From: DATFXF01 sp035258565
GTDB taxonomy: Bacteria > Acidobacteriota > Terriglobia > Acidiferrales > UBA7541
Assembly (NCBI GenBank): GCA_035258565.1
Contig: DATFXF010000379.1
Span: forward strand, 1 to 12,813
Direction of reading: 5' to 3'
DNA: 12,813 bases
In this document: one piece after another, positions 6,635 to 12,289 of the stretch
Numbering within the stretch: position 1 is the stretch's first letter
How the letters are laid out: every line of letters starts with the position of its first letter
Program-made: the position numbers and the translations under genes
The notes under the pieces: model-generated
Databases searched by the model: none
Told to the model about the DNA's origin: nothing
Seen by the model: the letters and a program-made list of their open reading frames with translations, nothing else

Positions 6635-8181
6635 ACGAGCGCTACATGCGCCCGGTCCGCCCGCCGGCGCACGACCCCAGGACGCTGGCGCTTGCGCATC
6701 TCGATCCGCAGCAGCTCGCCCAAGGTGGCCACGCCGCGCGCGATCCGCCGCTCGTCGAGACCGGCAAAGCCCAGCCGCAGGGTGTTCGGTTGCGGGTTCT
6801 GCAAGTAGAAGTATCGGCCGGGCGCAAAGAGCACGCCGCGCTCGCGCACGTGAATGAGCAGCTCGCTCGCATCGAACCCTGGCGGCAACTCGACCCACAA
6901 ACACATCCCGCCCTCGGGCCGTGTCCATCGCACGTCCTCGGGCATGTGCTTCCTAAGCGCCTCCTCAAGGACCGCCAGGCGGTTGCCGTACACCTTGCGC
7001 ATCCGCGCCAGATGCCGCGCCAGCAGCCCTCGGCGCGTGAACTCGGCGAGCACAGCCTGCGAGAGCTGGTCGGTGTGCAAGTCGGTCGTCTGCTTTACCA
7101 AGCGCAGCCGCTCCACAACGCTCTCCGGAGCGACACACCAACCCACGCGCAGGCCGGGAAAGGCCACCTTGGAGAAGCTGTCAATCTGGATGACCAGGTT
7201 GGCTCGGTCTAGCTGCTTGAGCGAAGGCACCCGCGAACCGCTCGCGCGCAGCCGCGCATAGATGTGGTCTTCGACGACCGGGACTTGATGCCGGGCCGCC
7301 AACTCGAGCACGCGGCGGCGTGCGGCCAACGAGAGGGTCGTGCCCGTCGGATTCTGGAAGTCGGGCGTAAGCACCATGAGCTTCACACGGTTCGCCGCCA
7401 GCGTGGCCTCGAGCGCCCCCAAGTCCACGCCGGCCGAACCGCCGGGCTCCGCCTCCGTGCGCACCGGAACGCCCAGGCAACGCACACGCGCTCCGGCAAA
7501 GATGGCGATCGCGCCAGGATAGGTCGGGTTCTCGAGCACGACCGCATCGCCTGGCCTCAGGAACGCTTTCGAGAGCAGGTCGAGCGCTTGCTGGCAGCCG
7601 TCGGTGATCAGCAGATTTTCGTCGCGAACCGGCAAGCCTTCGCCGTGCAGCAGTTGGACCAGCACTTCCTTGAGCGGAGGATAGCCGTCCGAGGGGCCCA
7701 GCTGGAGGATGCGCGCGCCTTCACGACGCAGCGCGGCGTTCGAGCAGTTGCGGAACTCCTCCAGGGGAAAACACTCCTCGGCGGGGCGGGCGACCACGAA
7801 AGAGACGCCAGCTGCGGGCACCGCGTCCACCAGCCGGCTGAGCGCGTCCTCGCCCCGTTCGTCGGCAAAGAGTGACTCCCAGCGCACGCCACCGTTGCCC
7901 ATGACCGCGGGAGGCGCCGGGGCGATCTTGAGCGGCTCAGCTGCGGCGCGAACGAAGGTGCCGCGACCCACGTGCCCCTGGATAAGCCCTTCGGATTCGA
8001 GCTCGGCATACGCGTTGGCCACGGTCGTGCGATGCACGCCGAGGTGGGTGGCCAGCTCGCGGCTGGCGGGAATGCGGTCGCCGGGCCGCAGATCGCCTGC
8101 ATGCACGAGGGCGCGGAGTTGATCGCGCAGTTGGATGTAGAGCGGCACGTGGCTTTCGGGTTGCAATTGGAGCGGCAGCAT
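6631..8181 (-). CDS. pdxR: MocR-family PLP-binding transcriptional regulator, probable PdxR
   Basis: A 516-residue fusion of a GntR-type winged helix (about 10-78, with DRIPASRELATHLGVHRTT) and a class I aminotransferase-like domain (about 120-490). The PLP-binding lysine is K338 in IDSFSKVAFPGLRVGW, with N277 (NPTG), D305 (VEDHIYA) and Y221 (ENPTYPG) in cofactor-contact positions. MocR proteins sense PLP or a PLP adduct; PdxR members control pdxST, for example in Corynebacterium and Listeria. The position at the head of pdxS-pdxT makes PdxR the best call, but TauR/GabR-type functions cannot be excluded by sequence alone. The C-terminus is basic (RKRQRPGVVRRR). The ATG at 8181 has a GAGAG site, and its own promoter region contains three TTGGC boxes. 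It overlaps the thioesterase by 4 bp, so regulator and targets look cotranscribed rather than divergent. Confidence 0.9.
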   Translation of the reverse strand: MLPLQLQPESHVPLYIQLRDQLRALVHAGDLRPGDRIPASRELATHLGVHRTTVANAYAELESEGLIQGHVGRGTFVRAAAEPLKIAPAPPAVMGNGGVRWESLFADERGEDALSRLVDAVPAAGVSFVVARPAEECFPLEEFRNCSNAALRREGARILQLGPSDGYPPLKEVLVQLLHGEGLPVRDENLLITDGCQQALDLLSKAFLRPGDAVVLENPTYPGAIAIFAGARVRCLGVPVRTEAEPGGSAGVDLGALEATLAANRVKLMVLTPDFQNPTGTTLSLAARRRVLELAARHQVPVVEDHIYARLRASGSRVPSLKQLDRANLVIQIDSFSKVAFPGLRVGWCVAPESVVERLRLVKQTTDLHTDQLSQAVLAEFTRRGLLARHLARMRKVYGNRLAVLEEALRKHMPEDVRWTRPEGGMCLWVELPPGFDASELLIHVRERGVLFAPGRYFYLQNPQPNTLRLGFAGLDERRIARGVATLGELLRIEMRKRQRPGVVRRRADRAHVALV

Positions 8182-8234
8182 TGGCTCTCTCTATAGGCCA
8201 ATATATCAAGAAAAAAGTGAATGTAAAGAGCCAA
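8181..8234 (-). promoter_or_regulatory. TTGGC box array around the MocR promoter (candidate operator)
   Basis: Three related boxes are seen. Reading the minus strand, TTGGCTCT (8234-8227) abuts and shares one base with the -35; TTGGC (8201-8197) overlaps the end of the -10; and AGAGCCAA (8188-8181), an exact inverted copy of the first box, runs into the ATG. The two direct copies are 33 bp apart, about three helical turns. MocR regulators such as GabR are known to bind direct repeats placed over the -35 and -10 of their own promoter, so this array is a natural autoregulatory operator. Binding itself is inferred. Confidence 0.5.
8200..8227 (-). promoter_or_regulatory. Strong sigma70-like promoter of the pdxR-pdxST operon
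   Basis: On the minus strand TTTACA (8227-8222, five of six to consensus) and TATATT (8205-8200, five of six) are 16 bp apart, with a T-rich spacer. Transcription would start near 8193, giving a leader of only about 10-13 nt before the ATG at 8181. The region is clearly AT-rich in a GC-rich window. It is one of the two best promoter matches seen in this window and is framed by TTGGC boxes. Confidence 0.7.
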
Positions 8235-8249
8235 TTTGTCTTCTTGCGG

Positions 8250-8279
8250 AATCCGCCGCGAGGGAAGCAAATCCGCCGC
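8250..8279. repeat. Two 10-bp direct repeats AATCCGCCGC, 20-bp period
   Basis: AATCCGCCGC occurs at 8250-8259 and again, exactly, at 8270-8279, about 23-52 bp upstream of the MocR -35 box. The first copy is also part of a small palindrome (GCGGA-A-TCCGC, 8246-8256). The two-turn spacing is suited to a dimeric activator, but in GC-rich DNA chance is not excluded. The rest of the 187-bp gap (8280-8368) shows no gene, and no clear terminator for the ligase gene. Confidence 0.5.
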
Positions 8280-8368
8280 TCGGGTCTTCACGTCGGAAGC
8301 GGGCCGCCCGCCGGTTTCCGGTCTTGCTTGGGCTCGGGCAGCTCCAGCCGCTCAAAACGCAGCCGTTC

Positions 8369-9958
8369 TCATGCCCGATCCCGGTTCAGCTTTCCGCCGC
8401 GGGCCGCCTCGCGCAATCGGAAGCGTTGGATCTTACCGGTCGCGGTCTTGGGCAGTTCCTCACAGAAACAGATCTCCTGGGGGCACTTGTAAGAGACCAA
8501 CCGCATGCGGACGTAGGCGCGAATCTCTTCCGCCAGCCCCTGGCCGGCCACCGCGCCAGCGCGGAGAACGACGTGGGCCACCGGGCGCATCAACCCGACC
8601 ATATCGCTCGAGCCTACGACTGCGGCCTCCGCCACCAGCGGATGGCCCAGCAGCACGTTCTCCACCTCCCCGGGCCAGACCCACATCCCTGCCACCTTCA
8701 TCATGTCGTCCGCGCGCCCACAGTAGTGGTAGTAGCCGTCCGCGCTGCGAATAAATTTGTCGCCCGTCACCACCCAATCCCCGCGCTTCGTGCGCGCCGT
8801 GAGCTCGGGCTTCTGCCAGTATCCTGTAAACGCACTTGCACCCTTGACCCACAGATTGCCGATCTCGCCCGCAGGCACGGGCGCCCCCGCGTCATCCACG
8901 ATCTTGGCTTCGTAATTGGGCACCTCCACGCCGCAGGAGCCTGGCCGCGCCTGCCCGGGGCGGCTGGAGATGAACATTTGCAACATCTCCGTCGAGCCGA
9001 TGCCATCGAGAATCTCCAGACCAAATTGCCTCCTGAACTGCTCAAAGATCTCTGCGGGAAGCGTCTCGCCCGCCGAAACCGCCAAGCGCACGGATGAGAG
9101 GTCAGCCGGCAGGCCCCGCTCGACCTCGCGCAGCATCGCCGCATAAAAGGTCGGCACGGCAAAGAAGACCGTCGGGCGGTGCCGGGCGATCAGCTCCGCC
9201 ACCCTCTCAGGTCGCGGTCGTTCAGGATTGAGCAGCGTGCTCGCACCCACCGAGAGCGGAAAATACATCCCGTTGCCCAGCCCATAGGCAAAGAACAGCT
9301 TGGAGACCGAGAACGTCCGGTCGTCAGCACGGAGTCCGAGCACACCCTGAGCGAAACTTCGGCTGGTGACCAGCATGTCCTTGTGCTGGTGCACGGCGGC
9401 CTTGGGCTGCCCGCCGCTCCCGGAAGTGTAGAGGAAAAACGCGGTGTCGGTTGCGGACGTGGCATAGGCCTCCCCTTCGACCCCCGCAAGCGCCAACCAC
9501 TCCGACCACTTGAGGAGCTTCTCCGAGTGGGGAGCCTCTTGCCAGGCTCCGACGACAACCATGCGTTCAAGTGCTGCCCCCTGGCAGGCCGGAAGGAACT
9601 CGGGGAGTGTCCCCGCGTGCACAATCGCCAGGCGCGCGCCGGAGTCGGCCAGGTAGTAGCTATAGTTAGCCGTACGGGTCATGGGGTTCACGGGCACGGC
9701 GACCGCGCCGATTCGCGTCGCGCCGAAGAACGCGGCCATGAACTCGACCGAGTCGGGCAGCGCGATGAGCAGGCGCTCGCCCGGAGCGCAGCCCGTTTGA
9801 GCCAGGGCGGCGCCTGCACGTGCGGCTAAGCGAGCGAGCTCACCGTAGGAAACCGCGTACGGCTCGCCGAGAATGGCTGTGCGGCCCGGATGCTCCTGCG
9901 CGGGACGGTCCAGGAAGTAGGTGGCGAGGTTGAACTTGAGGGGGATCTCGAGCGACAT
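8369..9958 (-). CDS. Benzoate-CoA-ligase-family acyl/aryl-CoA synthetase
   Basis: A 529-residue ANL-superfamily enzyme that would activate a carboxylic acid through an acyl-AMP to the CoA thioester. Visible motifs: P-loop YTSGSGGQPK (177-186), with the usual Thr and terminal Gly replaced (common form TSGSTGxPKG); A5 motif LDGIGSTE (317-324); the hinge GRADDMMKVAGMWVWPGEVE (414-433); and K509 in PKTATGKIQRFR, the adenylation lysine. The stretches LKFNLATYFLDRP, KLFFAYGLGNGMYFPLSVGA and ILDGIGSTEM are those of benzoate-CoA ligases rather than acetyl-CoA or long-chain synthetases. The acid substrate (benzoate, hydroxy- or aminobenzoate, or another) cannot be fixed by eye; no ring-cleavage or ring-reduction genes lie in the window. 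The ATG at 9958 directly follows GGGGG, and the start region contains an 11-bp tandem repeat. It lies 20 bp after the LRV-protein gene, likely in one transcript. Confidence 0.9.
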   Translation of the reverse strand: MSLEIPLKFNLATYFLDRPAQEHPGRTAILGEPYAVSYGELARLAARAGAALAQTGCAPGERLLIALPDSVEFMAAFFGATRIGAVAVPVNPMTRTANYSYYLADSGARLAIVHAGTLPEFLPACQGAALERMVVVGAWQEAPHSEKLLKWSEWLALAGVEGEAYATSATDTAFFLYTSGSGGQPKAAVHQHKDMLVTSRSFAQGVLGLRADDRTFSVSKLFFAYGLGNGMYFPLSVGASTLLNPERPRPERVAELIARHRPTVFFAVPTFYAAMLREVERGLPADLSSVRLAVSAGETLPAEIFEQFRRQFGLEILDGIGSTEMLQMFISSRPGQARPGSCGVEVPNYEAKIVDDAGAPVPAGEIGNLWVKGASAFTGYWQKPELTARTKRGDWVVTGDKFIRSADGYYHYCGRADDMMKVAGMWVWPGEVENVLLGHPLVAEAAVVGSSDMVGLMRPVAHVVLRAGAVAGQGLAEEIRAYVRMRLVSYKCPQEICFCEELPKTATGKIQRFRLREAARGGKLNRDRA

Positions 9959-9959
9959 C

Positions 9960-9981
9960 CCCCTATTCTACCCCTATTCTA
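9960..9981. repeat. 11-bp tandem duplication covering the ligase RBS
   Basis: CCCCTATTCTA is repeated exactly, head to tail, at 9960-9970 and 9971-9981. On the minus strand each unit reads TAGAATAGGGG. The first transcribed unit begins with the TAG stop of the LRV-protein gene; the second supplies the G-rich stretch directly before the ligase ATG. It looks like a slip duplication of stop plus RBS sequence. Confidence 0.9.
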
Positions 9982-10539
9982 CTTGGAGGCCTGCGATTGT
10001 CCGAGTTTTCTCAGCCGCTCCTGCAACTTGCGTCGCAGCGAGGAGGGCGTGTTCGGATTGAACGCTACGAGGTACCAGAGCGGCTGGCTGCGATCGCGGC
10101 TCAGCCAGGCCAGCGTGTTCGGATCAGCATTGGGGTGTCGCGCCACATTCTCGCGGATGGCGGCATAGGGGTGTTTGGCCAAGCGGCCCAGCGTGCGCGA
10201 AGAAACCCGCGGATGCTCGCTAATCAGGCGCAGCAGGTAGTAGTCGGTTCTCGGTGCCTCGCGGGCCAGCTTCTCGAGCAGTTCGGGCTTCGCCTCCGCG
10301 CTCAACACGAGCCCGACCTTCTCGTCCCAGGATGAATTGATGCCGTTCAACTCTTTCGTGCGGGCGTGGATCAGCTCTTCGAGCACGCGCCGCTCCTGGT
10401 TCAGGCGCGATTTCGGCAACTCAGAGCCTTCGAGCGAGTCCAGCACGCGCAGCAGGTGCTGGCGCTCACCGAAAACAATCTGCGAGGTCCGCAGCGTCGT
10501 GCCCTTGTGCTGGTTGTGCACCAGATCAGACCTTCTCAT
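9979..10539 (-). CDS. LRV (leucine-rich repeat variant)-type helical repeat protein
   Basis: A 186-residue protein with no signal peptide or membrane segment, so probably cytoplasmic. Residues about 80-171 hold three to four degenerate units of roughly 26 residues, ending in EAP/EHP/RHP/FNP corners: LARE..., TLGRLAKHPYAAIRENVARHP, NTLAWLSRDRSQPLWYLVAFNP and NTPSSLRRKL. This resembles the LRV/HEAT-like repeats known from Azotobacter (VR..VA.NPNTP pattern). Unlike the Azotobacter LRV protein, no cysteine is present, so no Fe-S cluster is possible. The N-terminal 75 residues are charged and unassigned (ERRVLEELIHARTKEL could form a coiled coil). A protein-binding scaffold role is inferred only. 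The ATG at 10539 has GAGG 5 nt upstream. It is the first gene of a pair with the CoA ligase and has a promoter and a leader hairpin ahead. Confidence 0.75.
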   Translation of the reverse strand: MRRSDLVHNQHKGTTLRTSQIVFGERQHLLRVLDSLEGSELPKSRLNQERRVLEELIHARTKELNGINSSWDEKVGLVLSAEAKPELLEKLAREAPRTDYYLLRLISEHPRVSSRTLGRLAKHPYAAIRENVARHPNADPNTLAWLSRDRSQPLWYLVAFNPNTPSSLRRKLQERLRKLGQSQASK

Positions 10540-10566
10540 CGCACCCTCACAGTGCTAGGCCGAGCT

Positions 10567-10593
10567 CTGTACAGGAAGCCCGCCTTCCTACAG
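10567..10593 (-). promoter_or_regulatory. Leader hairpin upstream of the LRV-protein gene
   Basis: The sequence CTGTA-GGAAG-GCGGG-CTTCC-TG-TACAG (minus strand) folds into a 10-bp stem with a 5-nt loop and a 2-nt bulge. It lies between the predicted transcription start (near 10655) and the LRV-protein ATG (10539), ending 28 nt before the latter. No T-run follows, so it is not an intrinsic terminator. An RNA stability or binding element is possible. Confidence 0.45.
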
Positions 10594-10661
10594 CCCGTCT
10601 CGCCGCCCCCATCCGGGCCCGCGGGGAAACCTCTCCTGCCGCGGCTCGTAAGTCACGTTGG

Positions 10662-10690
10662 ATTATCCATCCGGCACCTCAAGCAGTAAA
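10662..10690 (-). promoter_or_regulatory. Sigma70-like promoter for the LRV-protein / CoA-ligase pair
   Basis: On the minus strand TTTACT (10690-10685, four of six) is followed after 17 bp by GATAAT (10667-10662, five of six). It would give a leader of about 115 nt. The -35 lies within the inverted repeat GTAAA-(2)-TTTAC at 10686-10697, a possible operator half. The divergent gap 10540-10824 (285 bp) holds no gene besides this promoter, the leader hairpin and a weak plus-strand promoter match. Confidence 0.55.
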
Positions 10691-10758
10691 GTTTTACCAG
10701 CCCCGGTGCGTTCCATCCGTGCAACATAGCGCGAGGCGCCGAACCGGGGCCACTTGGG

Positions 10759-10787
10759 TTGCGGGGCCTGCGGGAAACGGGTACCGT
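10759..10787 (+). promoter_or_regulatory. Weak promoter match before the plus-strand small gene
   Basis: TTGCGG (10759-10764) and TACCGT (10782-10787) are 17 bp apart and about 37 bp ahead of the start codon at 10825. Each box matches consensus at only three of six bases, so this is a positional suggestion rather than a firm call. Confidence 0.2.
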
Positions 10788-10824
10788 AGCTAGCGAGGCA
10801 ACCGTCCTCGAGAGGAGCCCAGGG

Positions 10825-11100
10825 ATGTCCGTCTTCGATGAGAACAAACATGAGCTTGAACACTACGAGCAGATGATGGGCACGCACCGCGGGCGGCTGG
10901 CGGTCACGCTCGACCTGCTTACTAATGCCATGATCTTGGTCGGCCAGCACGGCGTGTACTGCCATAGCAACCGCGACCCCGAGAAACCCACCATGGACAT
11001 CCAACTCATCACCCAGGAACTCCGCAAGGCCAAGGAGTTGATCCAGAGCGTGATGGAAGAGCTCCGCATCCAGCGCGAAAACCAGCAGCGCATGAATTAG
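10825..11100 (+). CDS. Small protein of unknown function, C-terminal coiled-coil-like
   Basis: The only plus-strand gene in the window: 91 residues, not assigned to any family I recognise. The frame is open further up (ATG at 10759), but AGAGGAG lies 7 nt before the ATG at 10825, and the protein becomes highly charged and well ordered from there, so I take MSVFDENKHELEHYEQMMG as the N-terminus. GC-rich third positions support real coding. There is one cysteine (GVYCHSN) and no signal peptide or membrane helix. The C-terminal third (LRKAKELIQSVMEELRIQRENQQ) looks like a long amphipathic helix, suggesting self-association. Its 3' part overlaps the GH18 gene by 92 bp on the opposite strand. Divergent from the LRV-protein gene across a 285-bp gap. 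Function cannot be inferred. Confidence 0.75.
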   Translation: MSVFDENKHELEHYEQMMGTHRGRLAVTLDLLTNAMILVGQHGVYCHSNRDPEKPTMDIQLITQELRKAKELIQSVMEELRIQRENQQRMN

Positions 11101-12289
11101 ATCGCTTACGTGGAAGGCCAGAAGACGCGGACGGGCGCAGCCGGGCGTGAAGCGCACCGAGAAGCGAGTGTCGCTCGTCGTCGGCGCCCAATTGCCAGAT
11201 CATGACGCCGCCCAGCTGCCTCCGCTTGATGTACTCCGCCTTGCGGCCGAGCGACTCCGGATCCTCATAGCTAATCATGATCCTCCTGGCGGGATTGTAG
11301 AGCCAAGGTACCAACAATTCACGGTGCCAGTAACGCGCGTAGTGCTTCAGCAAGCGATTCTTGATCTCTCGGTAGTCAAACACACCTGCTCCCCACTTCC
11401 CCTTGGCAGGGCCCAAGCTCCTCTGGTAGAGGCCGTGGTTCGCCTTCGGCACGCCTCTCCAACCCCATCCGGAAAAGTGCACCCCGAGATTCAGTTTGGC
11501 CGGTGCGATGCCCGCCGCCAGATATGCGTTTACCGCGGCGTCGACATTGTAGGAGGCCCGCTGCTCGGGAGACCCCGGGCCTGTCGACGAAGGGTAGAGC
11601 GGCGCATCGAAATTCGTGACCGGGTCCGAGGGCATGTGGAAATCGTAAGCCATCAAGTTGATCCAGTCGATGGAAGCGGAGATCTTGTCGAGTTCGAGGT
11701 TGGCAATCCTTCCGGGCCCTGCCGGTCCGGCGACCGTCAGCAGGTAATGCTTGTTCTCGGCAACCTCCAGCATGTCAAGTTGAGTGCGGAGCTCGGCGAG
11801 CAAAGCCGTGAAGCTCTTCTTGTCAACATCGCCGGAGGGAAACTCCCAATCCACGTCGATTCCCTCGAAGCCCGCCTCCTTCATGAAGCGGACGCAAGAC
11901 TCTGCGAGCGCGCGTCGCGACTCCGCCGTGCTGGCTGCCCGAGAGAAGTTGCCGGAATGAGAAGCGCCGCCCACCGAAATAAGCGTTTCGAGTCGCGGGT
12001 GGCGCTTTTTGAGCTCCCGAAGTTGCGGAAAGTTGACTTGGTCGCCGTGGGGATCGATCGAGGCGCACTGGCCTGCCGGCGTAACCTGCGCGAAGGCATA
12101 GTTGACGTGCGTCAGCAGGTCGGCGGGAATGTCCGAGACATGGTAGTGGCGCCCGTAGATGCTCCAAGCGGCAAAATAGCCGACGACGCGCGGTGCTTCG
12201 GCCGTGCTTCGGGCCGAAGCGGCGAGCAGCAACGCGAGCGGCAAAAATCCGCCAGCTCGGAGGCGTGCTCGACGAGCCAGCCTAGCCAT
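11009..12289 (-). CDS. Secreted GH18 chitinase-like glycoside hydrolase
   Basis: A 426-residue protein with a signal peptide (basic MARLARRARLRAGG, hydrophobic FLPLALLLAA, likely cleavage near 26-32), so exported. The GH18 TIM barrel runs from about 34 to 385: SVGG (105-108), the catalytic motif EGIDVDWE (142-149) with the acid E149 and D147, NLMAYDFH (211-218) with Y215/D216, and the closing VMIWQLG with W365. The family motif is DxxDxDxE; the first Asp is Glu142 here. Chitin, chito-oligosaccharides or peptidoglycan-like GlcNAc polymers are possible substrates. No carbohydrate-binding domain is seen. The start overlaps the end of the MBL-fold gene by 8 bp and no SD is visible, so translation may be coupled. 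The domain ends near 385; the remaining low-complexity tail runs antisense into the plus-strand small gene and may be an unselected extension. Confidence 0.88.
   Translation of the reverse strand: MARLARRARLRAGGFLPLALLLAASARSTAEAPRVVGYFAAWSIYGRHYHVSDIPADLLTHVNYAFAQVTPAGQCASIDPHGDQVNFPQLRELKKRHPRLETLISVGGASHSGNFSRAASTAESRRALAESCVRFMKEAGFEGIDVDWEFPSGDVDKKSFTALLAELRTQLDMLEVAENKHYLLTVAGPAGPGRIANLELDKISASIDWINLMAYDFHMPSDPVTNFDAPLYPSSTGPGSPEQRASYNVDAAVNAYLAAGIAPAKLNLGVHFSGWGWRGVPKANHGLYQRSLGPAKGKWGAGVFDYREIKNRLLKHYARYWHRELLVPWLYNPARRIMISYEDPESLGRKAEYIKRRQLGGVMIWQLGADDERHSLLGALHARLRPSASSGLPRKRSNSCAAGFRAGCGALPSRSGSTPWPCGVPG

Noticed and set aside
6635..6928. N-terminal extension of the thioesterase frame (open to 6928)
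   Set aside because: It lies entirely inside the MocR gene in another frame, is Arg/Ala/Pro-rich and shows no domain; the thioesterase homology begins near residue 14 after the GTG at 6634.
10663..11157. 164-aa open frame on the minus strand
   Set aside because: Antisense to the better supported 91-aa gene; has no RBS of note and no recognisable domain.
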